Assembly: GCA_023422555.1 (NCBI GenBank)
Contig: JAFAGQ010000110.1
Span: 1 to 12,172, forward strand
From: Pseudomonadota bacterium
GTDB taxonomy: Bacteria; Pseudomonadota; Gammaproteobacteria; Burkholderiales; Burkholderiaceae_B
Length of the DNA: 12,172 nucleotides
Direction: 5' to 3'
The notes below the pieces were generated by a model, which was given only the letters and a program-made list of their open reading frames with translations, was not told the origin of the DNA and ran no database searches. Below are positions 7,336 through 12,172 of the stretch, in pieces. Position 1 is the first letter of the stretch. Each line of letters starts with the position of its first letter. The position numbers were made by a program, and so were the translations under genes.

Positions 7336-8433
7336 ATGGCTCGTAGCATGAGCTCCCTGTTTCTGAACAGCGCCAGAAAGATCGCTCGTCAACAGAGCAA
7401 GGCCCTGATCAAGGCAACGCAATCGAATATGAAGCTGGCTGCGTCCGCTTTCAACAGCAACCCGCTGCTCGTCAATCCGGCCGGACTGCGCCCCCGTGCA
7501 AAAAAACCTGTACCGCCTCCATTTCGTCATGGCTCCTGGACCGAGAGAGTGTTCCGAGTTCCCACAAGCGTTACGTTGTTTGTTCCCCGTCTTTCTTACT
7601 TTGTGTACGTCCCGCCAGGTCAGGAGATAAAAGGAAGTCCGGTGTTGGTGATGCTGCACGGCTGTAAACAGACATCGACTGAATTTGCCCAGGGTACCCG
7701 CATGAATCAGCTGGCAGCAAAAGCCGGCATGGTGGTTGTCTATCCGCAGCAGTCAAGGCAACGTCAGACCCTGCGCTGCTGGCGCTGGTATCAGCCGGAT
7801 AACCATCACGGTTTTGCAGAAGCGGATGCCATTGCAGCGCTTGTTCGCAATCTGATCGTACGTCATCGCGTCGACCGTTCCCGCATCTACCTGGCCGGCA
7901 TGTCAGCAGGCGCCGGCATGAGCAGTTTGCTGGCGCTGCGTCATCCTGAACTCTTTGCCGCGCTTGCCCTGCATTCGGGGCCGGTTCTGGGTAATGCCAG
8001 CAGCGTGGCCAGTGGCATACAGACCATGCGACGAGGCACGTTAAACGATCCGGTCAGTTCCTTGTTGTCCATGAACACGCCTGTTGAACAACGACCTGAC
8101 TTTCTACCCGCACTGATCCTTCAGGGCCAGCTGGATCGCGTGGTAGCAGCAAAAAACGGCGAACAGCTCGCCCGTCAGTTTGCGTGGCTCAATGGTTTCG
8201 AAGAAGACGCCAAGCCTTTTGAAAAGCATCTTGGTGAAAATACGAGTCGCGAATATACCCGTTACGATTTTCAGCGCGCCCGCAAGACGCTTGTGCGCTA
8301 CTGTCGTATCAGGAAAGTCGGACATGCATGGAGTGGCGGTGATACCCGGCTCGAATTCAATTCCAGCGAGGGGCCTAACGCGTCCAGCCTTATTCTGCAG
8401 TTTTTCCGGATGCATCGTCGCAGCCGGACTTGA
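7336..8433 (+). CDS. PHB-depolymerase-family esterase (alpha/beta hydrolase)
   Basis: This is a 365-residue alpha/beta hydrolase of the poly(3-hydroxybutyrate) depolymerase / feruloyl-esterase-like family. Visible features are YVPPG, the oxyanion-region motif VLVMLHGCKQT, VVYPQQSRQ followed by CWRWYQPDNHHG, the nucleophile elbow GMSAG with Ser190, a probable acid Asp267 in LQGQLDRVV, and the catalytic His330 in VGHAWSGG. The first 70 residues are basic and Ser/Ala/Lys/Gln-rich without a clear signal peptide, so a cytoplasmic or granule-associated location is more likely than secretion. The start ATG at 7336 has GGGG at 7323-7326. A second in-frame ATG at 7348 is possible. The gene ends inside the converging deaminase gene, with 44 nt shared. 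Family membership is strong. The true substrate (polyhydroxyalkanoate, short-chain or aromatic ester) cannot be told from sequence. Confidence 0.9.
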   Translation: MARSMSSLFLNSARKIARQQSKALIKATQSNMKLAASAFNSNPLLVNPAGLRPRAKKPVPPPFRHGSWTERVFRVPTSVTLFVPRLSYFVYVPPGQEIKGSPVLVMLHGCKQTSTEFAQGTRMNQLAAKAGMVVVYPQQSRQRQTLRCWRWYQPDNHHGFAEADAIAALVRNLIVRHRVDRSRIYLAGMSAGAGMSSLLALRHPELFAALALHSGPVLGNASSVASGIQTMRRGTLNDPVSSLLSMNTPVEQRPDFLPALILQGQLDRVVAAKNGEQLARQFAWLNGFEEDAKPFEKHLGENTSREYTRYDFQRARKTLVRYCRIRKVGHAWSGGDTRLEFNSSEGPNASSLILQFFRMHRRSRT

Positions 8434-9406
8434 ACCGCGGGAACCGGGCGTCCATGCTATTGCGCGCGAGCTGCGCCAGTTCGGCATCCTCCAGATTCAG
8501 CGCCTCTGCAACGGCAACATAATTATCCAGCAGATATCCGCCAAAATAGGCAGGGTCATCGGAATTGACGGTGACGCACAGGCCCAGATCAAGCAGTCGC
8601 TTCAGATTGTGCTCACGCATGTCATTCACCACCCGTAATTTCAGGTTTGACAGCGGACAGACGGTCAGCGGTATTTTGCGCTGGGCCAGGGTCTGCAGGA
8701 GCGCCGCATCTTCTTCACTGCGCACCCCATGATCGATCCGGATCACATTCAGATTATCAAGTGCGCTGCGCACATACGCTGCCGGTCCTTCTTCGCCGGC
8801 GTGCGCTACAAGATAAAATCCCAGCTCACGGCAACGCTCGTACACGCGCGCGAACTTCTCTGGTGGATTGCCTTTTTCGCCAGAGTCCAGGCCGATACCC
8901 AGCCAGAGATCAGCATACTGCTCACGCAGCGGCAGCGCCTGCTCAAGCGTCTCGAAGGCAGCTTCTTCAGACAAATGCCGCAGGAAACTTAGAATCAGGC
9001 AGGAGGTAATGCCCCACTTGCTTTTCCCTTCGCGCAAGGCACGAGCAATGCCCGCAAACACAACTGAAATGTCCACCCCGCGTTCTGTATGCGTTTGCGG
9101 ATCAAACATGATTTCTGTATGCACCACGCCATCCTGCGCGACACGCGCAAGATAGGCCATAGTCATGTCATAGAAATCCTGTTCGGTAATAAGGACGGCG
9201 GCGCCGGCGTAATAAAGATCCAGAAAAGATTGCAAATCGGTAAACGCATAGGCCTGACGCAAGGCATCAACCGAAGAATATGGCAGGGTGACACCATTAC
9301 GGCGGGCCAGTTCAAAGATCAGCTCCGGCTCCAGCGTACCCTCGATATGCAGGTGCAATTCAGCTTTGGGTAAACTTCGGATATAGGCCAGACGATCAGA
9401 ATTCAT
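8390..9406 (-). CDS. add: Adenine deaminase / adenosine deaminase family protein
   Basis: This is a 338-residue cytoplasmic zinc amidohydrolase that deaminates adenine (to hypoxanthine) or adenosine (to inosine) in purine salvage. Metal and catalytic residues are in place: HLH (His18, His20), HAGEEG (His202, Glu205), DHG (His226) and NSDDPAYF (Asp283, Asp284). HIEGTLEPEL in place of the HLDG of classical adenosine deaminases, together with FDPQTHTERG (101-110), resembles the bacterial/fungal adenine deaminase branch (Aah1-like), so adenine is my preferred substrate; many databases label such proteins adenosine deaminase. The length is normal. The start ATG at 9406 has no evident Shine-Dalgarno, but it gives the expected N-terminus just before PKAELHLH. 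The 3' end runs 44 nt into the esterase gene, which converges from the other strand, with no terminator between them. Confidence 0.93.
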   Translation of the reverse strand: MNSDRLAYIRSLPKAELHLHIEGTLEPELIFELARRNGVTLPYSSVDALRQAYAFTDLQSFLDLYYAGAAVLITEQDFYDMTMAYLARVAQDGVVHTEIMFDPQTHTERGVDISVVFAGIARALREGKSKWGITSCLILSFLRHLSEEAAFETLEQALPLREQYADLWLGIGLDSGEKGNPPEKFARVYERCRELGFYLVAHAGEEGPAAYVRSALDNLNVIRIDHGVRSEEDAALLQTLAQRKIPLTVCPLSNLKLRVVNDMREHNLKRLLDLGLCVTVNSDDPAYFGGYLLDNYVAVAEALNLEDAELAQLARNSMDARFPRFKSGCDDASGKTAE

Positions 9407-9691
9407 GGGGAATATTAGGGATTTGGGTCCGCGTTAAGCTTCAAAAGATAGATATCAGGCACGGCACGCCATGCGGCGGCCTGTGCCTGGTATTGTAACG
9501 CGAACCAGGCAGCGATAGCCCCAATGCCGTCTGCATTCGTGCACCGTCGGCGCTGGTGTCAATATCGGCGCTGGCGCCATACCACGGTCAATATGCCAGG
9601 ACGGATATAGAACCCCAGATTAACTGCGAGCGCTGCGGCTCAAAGAAGGTCACATGCCGATAATGACAGACGACATAGCATTGACAACATA
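9407..9691. other. Intergenic region between nirV and the deaminase gene
   Basis: These 285 nt contain no intact gene that I can support. On the minus strand a 47-codon open stretch (9418-9558) ends in TAA at 9415, 8 nt before the deaminase start. It reads plausibly (for example AAWFALQYQAQAAAWRAVPD) but has no ATG, and a TGA interrupts the frame at 9559-9561. Another minus-strand frame near 9590-9690 is also protein-like (VTFFEPQRSQLIWGS) and ends in a stop. This could be a decayed gene or chance in GC-rich DNA. A stem-loop at 9451-9494 is listed separately. Confidence 0.35.
9451..9494 (-). terminator. Stem-loop, possible terminator of the nirK-nirV transcript
   Basis: CAGGCAC (9456-9462) and GTGCCTG (9483-9489) are perfect 7-nt inverted arms. 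Beyond one mismatched position, three further A-T pairs extend the base of the stem. The 20-nt loop can form an inner CGCC/GGCG hairpin. Read on the minus strand, the stem is followed by TATCTTTTG, a short T-rich run, about 200 nt after the nirV stop and 45 nt before the deaminase start. This fits a weak intrinsic terminator separating the two minus-strand units; the T-run is not perfect. Confidence 0.35.
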
Positions 9692-10591
9692 TCAGGCCCC
9701 GTCATCGGCCGCGCAGCGAAATCCCAGCGTATCCAGTACGAATGTTGCTTTCAGGCTTCGTCGAAAACTGTAGCGCATAAATGCCGCATAGTCGGACGGG
9801 TTTGATACGCCAGCCGCTCCCGCACCACAGAATGCGCCTACATCCACGGGTACCTGCCTGCCATTAATCAGCAATGTCAGAAGATTGGATTGCTGATCGC
9901 GCGGCACCTCGGTTCGATTGAAGTCCTGCGTCCACTCCCAAATCACACCATGCATATCATAAACACCCCAATAATTGGGACGTGATTGCATGACGGCCGG
10001 CAGTGTCGCGCTGGCAGGCTGCGCATACCAGGCCAGAATATGCTGAACGAAATCGGTATCCCTGCTGGCGTCAACTTTAGTAGCTGAAGCACGACCGGCG
10101 AACTCCCACTCGGCCGTCGTCGGCAAACGCTTGCCCTGAGCGGCACAATAGGCTCTGGCTGCAAACCAGGACACATTCACCACCGGCTTTTGGGGGTCTT
10201 CAATCTGTTGTGGTGTAATGCTTGTCGCTTCGCGCCAGGCTTGCAGATAACGCGGCTCGGCAAACATCGGCAGGATGTTGTTTGGTGACCATTGCGGGTG
10301 AGCTGCAACGAACCGGGCAAAATCCCGGTTGGTCACAGGCGTTGCGTCCAGACGAAAGGGTTTGACCAGCGTCTTGGGGGTACTGCTGTCAGAAATGAGT
10401 GGCCGGTATTCTCCGCCGGGAAGGCGGATCATATCTGACATCTTTTCCGGCGTGCCTTCCTCCCGATACGCTTTCTCCCTATCGCCTTGCGCATCGCGAC
10501 CTGCCTCTGCGTTTTCTGCCAATATCACATTTGGCAACGCAAGCAGACAGGCCGCACCGGCAATCAAAAAGACAGCCGATTTTCTGTGCAT
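9692..10591 (-). CDS. nirV: NirV, FGE/SUMF1-fold protein associated with copper nitrite reductase
   Basis: This is a 299-residue exported protein of the formylglycine-generating-enzyme (SUMF1) fold, in the NirV branch that accompanies nirK in many denitrifiers; its biochemical role is not established. An N-terminal signal peptide is evident (hydrophobic AVFLIAGAACLLALPNVILA, cleavage after ILA), so it is periplasmic like NirK. Fold landmarks are MIRLPGGEYRP, the DATPVTNRDFARFVAAHP segment, PVVNVSWFAARAYCAAQGKRLPTTAEWEFAGR, GVYDMHGVIWEWTQDF and the C-terminal FMRYSFRRSL...LGFRCA. The AFCGAGAAG and DYAAFMRY segments are typical of NirV. By eye the two catalytic cysteines of true FGE are not conserved. 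I chose the ATG at 10591, which shares its A with the nirK stop TGA (TGATG), giving tight translational coupling. A TTG one codon upstream is also in frame. Confidence 0.92.
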   Translation of the reverse strand: MHRKSAVFLIAGAACLLALPNVILAENAEAGRDAQGDREKAYREEGTPEKMSDMIRLPGGEYRPLISDSSTPKTLVKPFRLDATPVTNRDFARFVAAHPQWSPNNILPMFAEPRYLQAWREATSITPQQIEDPQKPVVNVSWFAARAYCAAQGKRLPTTAEWEFAGRASATKVDASRDTDFVQHILAWYAQPASATLPAVMQSRPNYWGVYDMHGVIWEWTQDFNRTEVPRDQQSNLLTLLINGRQVPVDVGAFCGAGAAGVSNPSDYAAFMRYSFRRSLKATFVLDTLGFRCAADDGA

Positions 10592-12090
10592 CAATGCGCT
10601 CCGTTCACAGACTGAAATGGTGGCGCTTTACGCTCGGCAGCAACATCCTCTGCCGAGATCGAACCGCCTTTGTTGTCCCAGCTGTTCAACAGAAAGGTCA
10701 CGACGTTGGCCACGTCCTGATCATTCAGCATCATGGCCGGCATCACACCATTGAACTTGTTACCGTTCACAGTGACCGGACCGGACAGGCCGTGCGTAAT
10801 AATATTCGCAGCCCGTTTCGGATTCTCATTCAGGAAGTCTGAACCAGCCAGGGGTGGGAATGCTGCCGCAATACCCGCTCCGTCAGCCTGGTGACAAGCC
10901 TGGCAGTTAGCCTCGTAAACGCGCTTGCCGAACTGGATCTGTTCCTCTTTGGATGAGGCGATCACTTGCGCAGGTGCCTTGCCTGTGTTCACTGTCTGGA
11001 TGGCTGAACCCTCTGGCAGATAAACGCTGTCTTTCTGTTTACCACTGTAAACCTCTGGATTCGGATCTCCACTGACGGCAATCGTGCCCAGCGCGCCCTT
11101 GTTGAATGCGCGGAAAATGGAGTGGTCAACCAGCACCAGATTACCCGGTACTTCCAGTTTGAATTCGACCATGGCCGAACCGCCCGCAGGAACCAGAGTG
11201 GTCTGAATATTATTGTTCTCAAGCTTGCCGCCTTCCACATAGACCTTGTCGAAAATTTCACCGATCACATGGAAGGAAGACACCAGATTGGGGCCGCCAT
11301 TACCAACAAACAGCCTGACGGTCTCGCCTACTTTGGCTTTCAGGGAGTTGTCGCCAGTGAGTGAACCAACGGATCCGTTAAATACGACATAGTCGGGATG
11401 TTCGTTGATGGCCTTCTTCATATCGAAAGGCTGCAGGCCAGGCTGACCATAATCACCTTTCGTGTAGAAATCGCCTTGTACCACATAGTATTCGCGGTCG
11501 ACTTTTGGCAGACCCTCTTTGGGTTCAACCAGAATCAGACCATACATCCCGTTTGCAATATGCATACCCACAGGCGATGTTGCGCAGTGATAGATATACA
11601 GTCCGGGATTCAATGCCTTAAAGCTGAAAGTTGACGTGTGACCGGGTGCGGTCAGGGAGGAAGCTGCACCACCACCGGGACCTGTCACGCCGTGCAGGTC
11701 AATGTTGTGCGGCATTTTTGAACTGGGATGGTTTGACAGATGAAACTCCACCTGATCGCCTTCCCGAACGCGAATGAAAGTGCCAGGTACAGAACCATCA
11801 AATGTCCAGTACATATATTGCACACCGTCGGCCATTTTCATGACCTTTTCCACGGTCTCCATCTTCACAATCACTTTGGCCGGATGTTTACGTGTGATTG
11901 GTGGTGGCACCATGGGTGGTGCTACCCGCACGGCTTCTTCAACCGGCAATGCCTCGGCTGCCGATGTCGTTTTGCCGGCATCGGATACGGCTGCAGATGT
12001 GACACCTGCGGTTTTTCCCATAGCAGGACTACAGGTGGCTGCAGCGGTAAACGCCACTAAAAAAGCCAGCGCCAGACGATTCAATTTCAT
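10591..12090 (-). CDS. nirK: Copper-containing nitrite reductase NirK with fused C-terminal cytochrome c
   Basis: This 499-residue periplasmic enzyme reduces nitrite to nitric oxide in denitrification. A signal peptide (about 1-25, ending PAMG) and an Ala/Ser/Pro-rich linker (about 26-65) precede two cupredoxin domains (about 70-345). Type-1 copper ligands are His128, Cys169, His177 and Met182. Type-2 ligands are His133, His168 and His323, with catalytic Asp131 and His274 (SSFHVIGEIF). After a linker, a cytochrome c domain (about 380-475) carries CQACH (396-400) with Met450 as the likely second heme ligand. This three-domain layout is like the Ralstonia pickettii enzyme, where the heme domain feeds electrons to the type-1 copper. 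I chose the ATG at 12090 because AAGGAG stands 6 nt upstream; an extension to 12123 would spoil the signal peptide. nirV follows immediately. In the 82 nt of upstream sequence available I see no clear FNR/Dnr or NsrR box. Confidence 0.97.
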   Translation of the reverse strand: MKLNRLALAFLVAFTAAATCSPAMGKTAGVTSAAVSDAGKTTSAAEALPVEEAVRVAPPMVPPPITRKHPAKVIVKMETVEKVMKMADGVQYMYWTFDGSVPGTFIRVREGDQVEFHLSNHPSSKMPHNIDLHGVTGPGGGAASSLTAPGHTSTFSFKALNPGLYIYHCATSPVGMHIANGMYGLILVEPKEGLPKVDREYYVVQGDFYTKGDYGQPGLQPFDMKKAINEHPDYVVFNGSVGSLTGDNSLKAKVGETVRLFVGNGGPNLVSSFHVIGEIFDKVYVEGGKLENNNIQTTLVPAGGSAMVEFKLEVPGNLVLVDHSIFRAFNKGALGTIAVSGDPNPEVYSGKQKDSVYLPEGSAIQTVNTGKAPAQVIASSKEEQIQFGKRVYEANCQACHQADGAGIAAAFPPLAGSDFLNENPKRAANIITHGLSGPVTVNGNKFNGVMPAMMLNDQDVANVVTFLLNSWDNKGGSISAEDVAAERKAPPFQSVNGAH

Positions 12091-12096
12091 GAATTT

Positions 12097-12102
12097 CTCC
12101 TT
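12097..12102 (-). promoter_or_regulatory. Ribosome binding site of nirK
   Basis: AAGGAG on the minus strand stands 6 nt before the ATG at 12090. It is the strongest Shine-Dalgarno in the window and decides the nirK start over the in-frame ATG at 12123. Confidence 0.85.
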
Positions 12103-12172
12103 GTATTTGAAACACCATCGCAACGCATTCCCCGTGCGCTGCTAACTCAAACAGTGCTTCGTCAGGAGAATT

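Noticed and set aside
7154..7351. A 65-codon open frame starting with GTG in the gap before the esterase.
   Set aside because: Its composition is not protein-like, it has no ribosome binding site, it overlaps the esterase start in another frame and it contains the imperfect repeats. Chance is the simpler reading.
11740..12145. Plus-strand open frames opposite the nirK 5' end.
   Set aside because: They are antisense to the signal peptide and cupredoxin part of nirK and show no recognisable domain.
12091..12172. Search for an FNR/Dnr/NnrR or NsrR operator before nirK.
   Set aside because: No TTGAT-N4-ATCAA-like dyad or convincing NsrR palindrome is present in the 82 nt available. The regulatory site may lie beyond the window edge.

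Overview
The window looks like a chromosomal segment of a denitrifying beta-proteobacterium. Burkholderiales, and within it Alcaligenaceae (the Advenella/Alcaligenes/Bordetella neighbourhood), is my best guess, based on moderate-to-high GC, closely packed genes, a heme-c-fused copper nitrite reductase with NirV, a FhuCDB-type siderophore importer and a PabB-PabC fusion. The assignment is by eye and not certain. There are eight protein genes. I see no tRNA, rRNA, insertion sequence, prophage or CRISPR array.

Left part, plus strand (1-7024). First comes a stand-alone periplasmic binding protein of the AapJ/BztA general amino-acid family (99-1121). No permease or ATPase genes of that system follow it within the window. 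Next is a probable Fur operator (1165-1198, perfect 9-bp inverted arms) and then a tight iron-siderophore import operon: ATPase (fhuC-like), periplasmic binding protein (fhuD-like) and a double-length fused permease (fhuB-like), joined by a 7-nt gap and a 4-nt ATGA overlap. A PabB-PabC fusion (aminodeoxychorismate synthase component I plus aminodeoxychorismate lyase, folate pathway) starts 20 nt after the permease stop, or overlaps it if a GTG start is used. It is therefore probably co-transcribed with the iron genes. This fusion carries two low-complexity inserts with a 4-residue (12-nt) period, one in each enzyme half.

Middle (7025-9406). A 311-nt non-coding gap holds short hairpin and repeat structure. 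It is followed by a PHB-depolymerase-family esterase on the plus strand, which converges on and overlaps by 44 nt an adenine/adenosine deaminase on the minus strand.

Right part, minus strand (9407-12172). The nirK-nirV operon reads leftwards. nirK encodes a three-domain copper nitrite reductase (two cupredoxin domains plus a C-terminal cytochrome c). nirV, an FGE/SUMF1-fold periplasmic protein, starts on the last base of the nirK stop codon. A stem-loop followed by a T-rich run, about 200 nt downstream of nirV, could be the operon's terminator.

Most of the window is ordinary accessory metabolism of recognisable families, and I found no convincing new multi-gene system. The points most worth a second look are the periodic inserts in PabBC, the link between the Fur-controlled importer and a folate gene, and NirV, whose FGE-like fold appears to lack the catalytic cysteine pair.
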